A stretch of DNA of 64,000 nt from Lineus longissimus (lineage: Eukaryota; Nemertea; Pilidiophora; Heteronemertea; Lineidae), in assembly GCF_910592395.1 (NCBI RefSeq), contig NC_088323.1, positions 15,051,501 through 15,115,500 of the forward strand, read 5' to 3'. The position numbers and the translations under genes were made by a program. Positions within the stretch are counted from its first letter, which is position 1, and every line of letters begins with the position of its first letter. Below the pieces are notes generated by a model, which was not told the origin of the DNA, made no database searches, and was given only the letters and a program-made list of their open reading frames with translations. Of this stretch, positions 11,175 to 20,028 are shown one piece after another.

Positions 11175-12650
11175 GGAGTCTTCAGGAAGGATTCCTACCT
11201 TGAAGGAAACTGTCCTCCCATATATTAGAGCAGGGTGTCTTCTTGAAGGATTCCCACCTTGAAGGAAACTGTCCTCCCATATATTTGAGCCGGGTGTCTT
11301 CTTGAAGGATTCCCACCTTGAAGGAAACTGTCCTTCCATATATCAGAGCTGGGTGTCTTCAAGAAGGATTCTCATCCTGGAGGAGACTGTCCTCCAATAT
11401 ATCAGAGCTGGGTGTCTTCAAGAAGGATTCTCATCCTGGAGGAGACTGTCCTCCCATATATCAGTGCTGGGTGTCTTCAGGAAGGATTCCTACTTTGAAG
11501 GAAACTGTCCTCCCATATATCAGAGCCGGGTGACTTCAAGAAGGATTCCCACCTTGAAGGAAACTGTCCTCCCATATATAAGAGCCGGGTGTCTTCAGGA
11601 AGGATTCTCATCCTGGAGGAGACTGTCCTCCCGTATATAAGAGCTGGGTGTCTTCAAGAAGGATTCTCATCCTGGAGGAGACTGTCCTCCCATATATCAG
11701 AGCCGGGTGTCTTCAAGAAGGATTCTCATCCTGGAGGAGACTGTCCTTCCATATATCAGAGCTGAGTGTCTTCAGGACGGATTCTCATCCTGGAGGAGAC
11801 TGTCCTCCCATATATCAGAGCAGGGTGTCTTCAAGAAGGATTCTCATCCTGGAGGAGACTGTCCTCCCATATATCAGAGCCGGGTGTCTTCAGGAAGGTT
11901 TCTCATCCTGGAGGAGACTGTCCTCCCGTATATAAGAGCTGGGTGTCTTCAAGAAGGATTCTCATCCTGGAGGAGACTGTCCTCCCGTATATAAGAGCTG
12001 GGTGTCTTCAAGAAGGATTCTCATCCTGGAGGAGACTGTCCTCCCGTATATAAGAGATGGGTGTCTTCAAGAAGGATTCTCATCCTGGAGGAGACTGTCC
12101 TCCCGTATATAAGAGCTGGGTGTCTTCAAGAAGGATTCTCATCCTGGAGGAGACTGTCCTCCCATATATCAGAGCCGGGTGTCTTCAAGAAGGATTCTCA
12201 TCCTGGAGGAGACTGTCCTCCCATATTTCAGTGCTGGGTGTCTTCAGGAAGGATTCTCATCCTGGAGGAGACTGTCCTCCCGTATATAAGAGCTGGGTGT
12301 CTTCAAGAAGGATTCTCATCCTGGAGGAGACTGTCCTCCCATATATCAGAGCCGGGTGTCTTCAAGAAGGATTCTCATCCTGGAGGAGACTGTCCTTCCA
12401 TATATCAGAGCTGAGTGTCTTCAGGACGGATTCTCATCCTGGAGGAGACTGTCCTCCCATATATCAGAGCAGGGTGTCTTCAAGAAGGATTCTCATCCTG
12501 GAGGAGACTGTCCTCCCATATATCAGAGCCGGGTGTCTTCAGGAAGGTTTCTCATCCTGGAGGAGACTGTCCTCCCATATATCAGAGCAGGGTGTCTTCA
12601 AGAAGGATTCTCATTTTGGAGGAGACTGTCCTCCCATATATAAGAGCAGC
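11175..12650 (+). repeat. 59-bp satellite array, right block (about 25 copies)
   Basis: Highly regular 59-bp head-to-tail units. Each has two short inverted repeats: AGGAT-TCTC-ATCCT and GGAGGA-GACTG-TCCTCC. A block of several units (11640-11900) reappears at 12295-12560 with the same variants in the same order (for example GAGCTGAGTGTCTTCAGGAC), showing higher-order duplication. Confidence 0.95.
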
Positions 12651-13515
12651 GATAATCATCGCAGGATTCAGCAATAAAAATCTAATTTTTTTTGCAGGGT
12701 GCTACCGAGATGGACACATGGTACAGAAGGGTCATTTTCATAACCTTTCCATTAGATAAACTGGCAATGAAATGAGCAGAAGAATTTTGTCAAACAATCA
12801 TGTCACTTATTATCTCACTCCTCCCCAAACAACTGTACAAAGTAATGGTCGAAAGTAACATTCACAGTGAAATGGAACTTGTCTTAGCGGATGTCTCTAC
12901 TAGGCACTTCCTCTAGTTTTGCTCCCAAAGTGGTCGTTTCCATTCAATTTGACATCTCTATGCAGGACACCTCTCTAATCAGGACACCACTCTAGTAAGG
13001 AGAGCATATGTCAGTCCCGAGGGTGTCCTTAGTAGAGAGGTTCTTTTTACTGGCACATAAAGTCGATTTTCAATACTGTAAACCATGAAAATTTCACAAC
13101 GCTATAATTTGGCGCATTTTCTCACTTTGCATTTGGCGAGAGACTGAATATTGTGATTGCTGCCAAAATGTTATTGTTAATGCATTCGAGGTGAAATTTG
13201 TGCATATCAACAGCAAAAATTCATAAAAAGCTTGCAAAATACACAGTTTTACGGCAAACCGCCGAAGATTGACGGTACTGGTTTTTTAGCTAGAAGGTTT
13301 TTAAACCACTTTGGGTGATTCAACTGACATCAGGTCTGACAAAAGGGACATTTGAAGCCGACAGAAGTCAGGTAATGATTGACACATGAAGATATTTACA
13401 ATATACGACAGCAAGCGGCCTCGCCGCTCATCTTATCCTATCAATACTCTATTCGCACTATCAATGTTAGCAGAAACATTGATGTTCAGTGTTCCCACAA
13501 GGCCTTTGTCAGGGT
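12651..13515. other. Intergenic, with a MITE fragment
   Basis: 12885-13050 is a worn copy of the CAGTAGAACCTC MITE family (CTCTAATCAGGACACC, CAGTCCCGAGGGTGTCC). The rest shows no gene. Confidence 0.6.
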
Positions 13516-13775
13516 GGCCCAGCCTACCTTGGTAGCTTACCACCCTACCTAGGTAGAGCCACCCAACCTTGGCAGCTCACCTACCTACCTAGGTAGAGCC
13601 ACCCTACCTTGGCAGCTTACCACCCTACCTAGGTAGAGCCACCCTACCTTGGCAGCTTACCACCCTACCTAGGTAGAGCCACCCTACCTTGGCAGCTTAC
13701 CACCCTACCTAGGTAGAGCCACCCAACCTTGGCACCTTACCACCCTACCTAGGTAGAGCCACCCAACCTTGCTCT
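13516..13775 (+). repeat. 40-bp tandem array (about 6 copies)
   Basis: Unit contains ACCCTACCTAGGTAGAGCC followed by ACCCTACCTTGGCAGC. CTACCTAGGTAG is a perfect 12-bp palindrome in each copy. It lies 260 bases beyond the NDUFS1 stop codon. Confidence 0.95.
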
Positions 13776-14031
13776 AGAACTTTGTGGACAGTTCCTATAG
13801 AGCCGTGGTACCTCAAATTGCTGGCCACTCTACCTAGTGTGGCACACTGGCTAAACGTCGAAAGCTTTTATACACAACTCATAATCACCAGTACAACTTG
13901 TCGGACAAAAAAAGATTATCACTAATCCGTGCTTTAATCTGTCTCCTATCCTTCAAAAAAGTGTTGCTTACATCACAAACTGAAAGCCTCATTGAAAACT
14001 AATGGTGTCCATGCACAATTATGAACCCTGT

Positions 14032-14178
14032 CTATCCCGAGCCTTCTTCTGCTAAAGTCGCCTTCACGCACTTGGCCATCGTCTGTGACGCTCGGGTTAT
14101 AGAGTCCGTGATGAAGAAATCTTTCAGAGTTATCTGTTCTGGTTTCAGGGGTGTAGGACTCAATTTGGCAGAGACGGT
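14032..14178 (-). CDS. NDUFS1: NDUFS1 terminal exon
   Basis: Acceptor TTTTATTGCAG precedes ACCGTCTCTGCC. It codes for the conserved [17 protein letters not shown] tail and ends in TAG at 14034-14032. Confidence 0.93.
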   Translation of the reverse strand, partial: TVSAKLSPTPLKPEQITLKDFFITDSITRASQTMAKCVKATLAEEGSG

Positions 14179-16044
14179 CTGCAATAAAAAGAGGAAGGAT
14201 TGCAAGGAATGGGAAGGGAAGAAATGGAGGAGACAAAAAGCCCTGTTGCGTTGCGGTCCGCTGATTGTAACTTTGCTAATAAATTCCAAACTTGTTTTAG
14301 AATAACATACGGATGTATACCAAGGGCCAACCTGTAGGCTACAACGTATGAATACTTGAGGGTCTGTCGGATGAGACTAAAAGCTGTGGTCCCTTGTACC
14401 TGAGTGTCTATGCCAGGGCAAGTAAAAGATCCTACATAGGTGGACAGTAGCCTAGTGGACTCCATACCTCTGACAAAGATTCAATAGGGTTATGACGCCA
14501 GTAGTGATATGATATGATGAAGGGTGATCTCACTAAAATGTCCATAGCATGGTCGAACGTCGATAATATTACCTACATGACGTACAATGAGGCATCAATT
14601 GCTAAATGCTACTTTCACTTACATCAGCTAACTCCTTAGCCTGTTGGAAGTAGTTAGCTTCTTGTGCCTCATCATAGCAAGTCAGAGTGGGCGAGATGTC
14701 CTCCATCCGATCGCGGACGTCGTCTAATTTTTCATAGGGCAGCGTTACACCCGCGATCTGAAAATCAAGATCAGTCATTTAAAAATGTGTTTTCCTTGTA
14801 CTTTTTGCCAATAACGCTAAGAAGATGGGTCTTGTCCCACAAAAAAAGCTGGATAGGACTCTGAGCTTTAAGATTATTTTGACTATGTGATATAATGTCA
14901 ATCCATCACTTGACCAGCGGAATTCTTCGTGGCATGGACAAGACAAGTCACCATCATCCCCATTCTTCAAAGTCAGAGTGTAGCTGGAAGAAAGCGGTCA
15001 CAGACGCAAACCTCCACCCTTGGAGAGTAAGCAGCTCTAGCACATGGCTGGGAATGTAATCATTTTGACTGATCAGAAAGCCTAAACTTGGACTGAATAT
15101 GTCAACCCAGAGCTCAATCTAAGCCAGCCTCAGTCATCTCCAGGTTGGCGCTCAGAGCTTCAGCTGAAGAATGCACACGAACATCAATGAATGTCGTTGT
15201 CAAATCAGCAGCCAAGAGTGACACAATTCTAGCAGAACATAAGTACCAACAGAGTCTGCACTTCGGCTAGGACACCAAATGATAACATTTCACTTTGATG
15301 TACAGTAGAACCTCCCTTAATGGACACCTCTCTATTAAGGACACCCTCTCTATTAAGGAGCCCCTCTCTATTAAGGAGCCCCTCTCTATTAAGGAGCCCC
15401 TCTCTATTAAGGACACCCTCTCTATTAAGGACACCCTCTCTATTAAGGACATCCTCTCTATTAAGGACACTCGTTTTGATCCCAAATTGGTTGTTTCCAT
15501 TGAATTTGACTTCTCTAATCAGGACACCTCTCTATTAAGGACAGCACTTGTCACTCCCGAGGGGTGTCCTGATTAGAGAGGTCACATTGAATGGAAACAA
15601 CCAGTTTGGAATCAAAACTAGTGTCCTTACTAGAGAGGTTGTCCTTAATAGAGAGATGTCCTGATTAGAGAGGTCACATTGAATGGAAACAACCAATTTG
15701 GAACCAAAACTAGTGTTCTTACTAGAGAGGTTGTCCTTAATAGAGGGGTGTCCTGATTAGAGAGGTCACATTGAATGGAAACAACCAATTTGGAACCAAA
15801 ACTAGTGTCCTTAATAGAGAGGTGTCTACTGAGGGAGGTTCCACTATATTGAAAATGATAAAACGTACTTCAGAGAGAGCTCGGAGAATTTTCCAATCTT
15901 CCCGTGCCATTCCCGGTGGGGTGATGGCCTGGCGACCCTCCTGGGCACGCCCTTCCGTGTTCACGTACGTTCCCGACTTCTCCGTATAGGCGGCGCCGGG
16001 GAGGATGACATCGGCGGATGAGGCGCCAAGGTCTCCATGGTGAC
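14032..16044 (-). CDS. NDUFS1: NDUFS1, last three coding exons (5' part absent)
   Basis: This is the C-terminal end of the 75-kDa iron-sulfur subunit of mitochondrial complex I (NADH dehydrogenase, N-module, matrix arm). Minus-strand exons are 16044-15869 ([48 protein letters not shown]), 14757-14623 ([19 protein letters not shown] through [13 protein letters not shown]) and 14178-14032 ([30 protein letters not shown], stop TAG). All junctions are GT-AG and in phase. These are conserved family motifs and I see no damage. Together they cover about 150 of an expected 720-730 residues. No earlier exon appears to the right, where this minus-strand gene should continue, before VPS50 exons begin at 19948. 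The gene is therefore cut off in this assembly, or this is a partial copy. Confidence 0.93.
14367..14445 (+). repeat. SINE fragment in NDUFS1 intron
   Basis: GAGACTAAAAGCTGTGGTCC followed by CTTGTACC and GTCTATGCCAGGGCAAGT matches the middle of the SINE at 31250-31330 (GAGACTTTAAACCATGGTTC, GTCCATGCCAGAACCAGT). Confidence 0.55.
14623..14757 (-). CDS. NDUFS1: NDUFS1 penultimate exon
   Basis: Begins ATC GCG GGT after TTTTCAG and ends GCT GAT before GTAAGTG. 135 bp, in phase on both sides. Confidence 0.93.
15301..15848 (+). mobile_element. Expanded MITE with 18-bp internal repeats
   Basis: Starts TACAGTAGAACCTCCCTTAA and ends AGGGAGGTTCCACTATA. The left half holds nine 18-bp units (CTCTCTATTAAGGACACC and an AGGAGCCC variant). 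The right half holds three repeats of GATTAGAGAGGTCACATTG with GGAAACAACCA. It ends about 20 bp from the donor of the NDUFS1 exon at 15869. Confidence 0.8.
15869..16044 (-). CDS. NDUFS1: NDUFS1 antepenultimate exon (first seen in window)
   Basis: Acceptor TTATCTAG; the first two bases (GT) complete a split glycine codon, so an upstream exon ending in G is required but not found. Ends CTG AA/GTACGT in phase 0 for the next exon. Confidence 0.92.
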
Positions 16045-16124
16045 CTAGATAAACAAAGCAGAGAAAAGCAACGTTTATGACAAGGAATCCCTGTGTTCTA
16101 TAATACAGTGATTTGCACTCACTC

Positions 16125-16275
16125 CAGACCCTAGTTAGTAATTTTCGGAACGATCAACATCTTCGATAACCAGCTGGCAGAGTCATCCTCAGCAGAAATC
16201 ATAACACCCCTCTTCCAGCTGGTTATCAATTTTTGACTCATCCAGCTGGTTAGCAAATCTCAAATATCTACTGAT
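16125..16275. promoter_or_regulatory. Three CCAGCTGG E-box motifs
   Basis: AACCAGCTGGCAGAGTC, CTTCCAGCTGGTTATC and ATCCAGCTGGTTAGC lie within 100 bp. CCAGCTGG is an 8-bp palindrome with the CAGCTG E-box core. This may equally be a small decayed repeat. Confidence 0.3.
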
Positions 16276-16849
16276 GATGTGCAAGTGTTAAAAATACCAT
16301 AAAATTGTTTTCAATAGTACAACTAGAACTGAGATTTCACAGGAGCACCTGTGAATTCATGACTCCAGGGTTGTTTTGAGGGCGATATCGTAAGAGTTGG
16401 TCTTGAGTATGGGAACCTGAAGGTCCGTGAGGCACCTGGGGAGAGAAGACTAGTTGAAGTTGAACGATGGGATCTGTTCATGGAGAAGAAGTGTTGAGTG
16501 GCTTTGTATCGTGTACTCTTGCTGGTGGTTGAAGGAACACTACTATTGATCTCATTATATGTATACCATTTTTAAATACAAACAGGTGAAAACAGATCAC
16601 ATCATATATATTCCTGGGCATAAATTAAAATAGGAGTGCGAGAACAAGGTTTTTTTAGCAGGAGGAAAGCGAGAACATTTTGCGCCGTCGTATTCCGATT
16701 TGACTGGTTAGTGGTGAAATCTGCTTTTACTTTTGCAAATTAACATATTCGTTTTACTAGTTCTAACGTTGTCTGAATTAAAGATGCTTTCCCAATGAAA
16801 CCGCCAAGCCAGTTCGTATGACCTCGTTTTCATTTCCCGCGTATCGGGT

Positions 16850-17262
16850 GATCAGAACGAGGCATGAATGAAACATGGCGCCTAGCGGTCAATCATTGAG
16901 TGACGTCACTACTATGGAATTTACTACGAAAACTCATGAATGAAAGATCGCATGACTCACGTGATTCTCACATGATTCTCAATAATAACAAATTGAACTG
17001 CGCATGCTCGGGCACTGGGGGCGGAGCTACAAATCTGAACTCGAATAGGAAGTTGGAAGTTTGACTTTCTCGGGCGGTGAAAGTCGAAAAGTTGAATAAA
17101 TCGCTCGGCGGTTCCAGTTCCCTTTGACTGGTCTGGCAAGAGGCATTGCTAGGAAAACGTGACGTCATTTTGGCCATTCTTCTTACCGCACGCCCTCCCT
17201 CTCCGTAAAACTTCCTGAAATGGTGTGAAGTGGGAGGGCGCACAATGGGAACCACACTGCCA
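16850..17262. promoter_or_regulatory. Promoter-like region (CRE, CACGTG, NRF1-like, GC box)
   Basis: Two perfect CRE palindromes TGACGTCA (16901-16908 and 17160-17167), TCACGTGA (16957-16964), NRF1-like TGCGCATGC (16999-17007), a GC box GGGGGCGGAGC (17016-17026) and ACATGGCGCC (16874) cluster in 300 bp that is richer in CpG than its surroundings. The position fits a housekeeping promoter between divergent NDUFS1 (minus) and VPS50 (plus). Binding is inferred from consensus only. Confidence 0.45.
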
Positions 17263-18270
17263 CGATGTTAATAGTTTCTATTTATAGAATTCAGCGGGAG
17301 AGATTTTTTTAAAAAGCACGGAAAAAGTAGATTAACTCGGCTAATCTCAATGGATTTTACCCAGGAATGTTTTCAACAGCGGTCATTAGTCAGACCCGTC
17401 AGAAAAGACGTAGTCGAACCGAGTACGTAATAAACACACTGCATGCGCTTAAACCATAACATGAATTGCTTTTAAAACACTACCATGTTAACAAGTACCC
17501 TTTGCGGTTGATGAAAAACATATTTTAAGGCCAAATCCATAGACGGAAATTGGTTAAAATCTCAAGTGAATTTGGAGGCCGTTTCGAAACCAACTTGATT
17601 TCGAAGACGGCTTGTTTTAGACAGTCTAAAAATAGGTTTAGAGATTACATCCTCGCGAAAACATGTCATTGCATGTTACATGTGTAAACCTCTGACAACA
17701 ACGGCGCCATTTTGTGCAAAAGGGCGCACTTTTTAACATCATCAAAATTGCCGTGACGAAAAAAGAGCATCAAGATATATTTTTTTATCTTTCTGAAATT
17801 ACGAAATAATATTATCAATCACCAAAGGAATATCCCTATTGAGAAATTTGATGTAATTTTTGTTTTTATTCAATAGTTATCGGTCACCTCCTCACATATT
17901 GCTGCCAGGGGTGAAAGACTTGGGTAGAGAACGACTCTCTGGTGTGGAGATTGATTATTGCACGTGACAATAATATTGATGGTGGAAGATGCCGGCTTTG
18001 CGATTTTCTCGTCAATAATGTCTAAATATGACTTTATTTCTTAGTTGATTTCGAATTTGGTGGATATAAACACTGTACAGCTACATAAAGAATACATTAA
18101 TTTGGTAGATTCTGTAGATACCTGTTGACTTTTTATAAAATTTGCACATAGTCGTAGCGTTTTTCCGGGTTCTTTGATATGCAAATGTAGCCTACATTTC
18201 CACGTGCTTTCATCTACTCGGTATTTCTGATATCCTTGCATCGACGTATATATGGCGTAAATCCGATTGT
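17263..18270. other. No recognised gene
   Basis: Neither the missing NDUFS1 exons nor the first VPS50 coding exon could be found here. Confidence 0.4.
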
Positions 18271-18274
18271 CTTA

Positions 18275-19030
18275 GCCAATTTACGTCTTGGAACTGGCTA
18301 TTCGAACCGCCATGGTGCATGGGGCTATTGTTTCCGGTCTTATTCGCACCGTCAGAAACAACCAATGAGAGCGCTTCTTAGCAAATGACCCGGATCACCC
18401 GCCCTTTCCAAATCATGCCAAGCTAGGCCCTATTGCATATAATGTTCTGTAGAGGCATGGAGGTATAAATAATTATTTATACCTCCATGGTAGAGGGGAT
18501 GATAGGGTGTGGGTGTGGCGAAGACCGAAAGGAACATGCACATGCACCCCCCCCGTCCACCCTTAAGAGGAGAATGCCAAACGAACTTGGACCACCCACA
18601 TTGACATGCACCCCCCCCCCCGATATGCATGCCCTGGCTCCTATGGCTATTACATCTTGTGTGATGCTGCTTCTGACAGGGCCGGCTGGCCTGGCTGGAA
18701 GTCAAGGACCCTACCCACACCCGGAGCCAGGAGTAAAGGCACTTCCAACACTCGTCACAAACAAACACCACCTCAATCATGAATTAGGCCTACTTTCCTG
18801 TTACCCACCATCATCCATGTCACCACGGTGCGATCTATTTATTCACTCCATATTATTCGCACCATCACGGTACGGTACCTTTCTCTCACCGTAACGGTGT
18901 GATCTATTTTTTACTGTACAGTAATTCGCCCCGTCGCGGTACGACCAATCACTGCTGAATGTATAATTCACACCGTGACGGTACGGCCAATCATAACCAC
19001 CGTCGTATTCACACCGTCGGGGTACGAATA
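18275..19030. promoter_or_regulatory. CCAAT boxes with CACCGT-type palindromic repeats
   Basis: CCAAT occurs at 18276, 18362, 18945 and 18987. A motif of the CACCGTNACGGTRCG type recurs about every 40 bp near 18821, 18861, 18889, 18929, 18971 and 19011, often next to CCAATCA. This may be a regulatory array upstream of VPS50 or a decayed tandem repeat. Two C-runs lie near 18548 and 18611. Confidence 0.35.
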
Positions 19031-19384
19031 GCCACGGCCATACGTCTATGGTTCATTCGACTATTCATGACCATGTTCATAGGCCTTTTCGACACAAGCC
19101 AAATCAGATCCTTAAAAAATCAAATGTGCACATTCAGAACATGTCGTCAGAAGGCCTATGCCGAATTTGGACAATGCCATGAGCCACTATTAACCCTTTG
19201 TTCCAGGAGAAACATGGAGACATATCTTGACGACTTCTTTGATGTCCAGGACGGCGACGCGATGATGTTTAATAATAGAGACTTGTATAGCGCTAAATCC
19301 AACAGGTTTCAGTCACAAAACGTTCACATTATTACCCCTAGCTGTTGGCCTGTACATTCCTGATTCAAGCTCATCTCTCTGAGA

Positions 19385-19612
19385 GTATCACAGGTCCGAG
19401 CTGCAGCTGCAACAAAAAAGTAACATTCATAGTTTGCCATCCCTGCAAGCTAGGTACCCATTTACTCCTGGTAAGGCTGGTTGGAGAGAAGCAAGTAGGG
19501 GCCTAGGGTAAAGTGCTTGCCCACAACGACGAAACAGCGGTGACCCTTCTGGCTCCGAGAATCAAACCCAGGACCTCCTGATCATGAACCCGGTGCTCTA
19601 ATAATCATCACC
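19385..19612 (-). repeat. tRNA-derived SINE, minus strand
   Basis: Read on the minus strand, a tRNA-like head (AGAGCACCGGGTTCATGATC, then box-B-like GGGTTTGATTCTC) is followed by GTGGGCAAGCACTTTACC and CAGGAGTAAATGGGTACC, a central block of a type found in many animal SINEs. Boundaries are approximate. Confidence 0.65.
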
Positions 19613-19947
19613 AGGAAACGATCTTAGTACTGGTGGACGCTGTTTAGGATGCCTGCTGCTGGATCCACCCATGCGAGCCAGGAAATCGACAGTATATCAC
19701 ATGGATAACGATAGTGATTCTCAGTGTTTCAATTGAGCTCGAGACACCAAATATTATTTAAAGCTGGTACATCACGGGAAGTATTTCAACCAACACGAGA
19801 TGCTCCAAGTTTAGAAATTGAGACACTTGTCCTCAATTTCAACTTACTCATACTGGAAAGCTGAAAGAGGAGGCAACTTGAAATTTTGTCTGGAAACACA
19901 AAAATTAGTCTGAATGAACCTTTACTGATCCTTTATCCAATTTACAG

Positions 19948-20028
19948 CCTGATGTCAAGTCGCCCGTCGATGACCTTTCGCCTCAACACTTCGCTGCTGA
20001 TCCTGCGGTCTCAAAGTTCAAAGTTCAC
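19948..20028 (+). CDS. VPS50: VPS50 exon (first identified)
   Basis: [19 protein letters not shown] aligns loosely with the LKSP-type N-terminus of syndetin. Acceptor TTTACAG, donor GTGAGT, phase 0. Confidence 0.75.

Noticed and set aside
10436-12650. CRISPR-like array
   Set aside because: Units are contiguous without unique spacers, and the context is an animal genome.
10832-12759. Many overlapping 80-200-codon frames in the 59-bp array
   Set aside because: 59 is not a multiple of 3, so the repeat cycles through frames without stops. The frames are a product of the unit, with no start or splice logic.
15267-15576. Frames reading LSIKE/SLIER repeats
   Set aside because: Translation of the 18-bp internal repeats of a MITE.
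16957-17255. Minus-strand frame of 95 codons as an NDUFS1 5' exon
   Set aside because: It has no similarity to NDUFS1; the stretch looks like promoter DNA.
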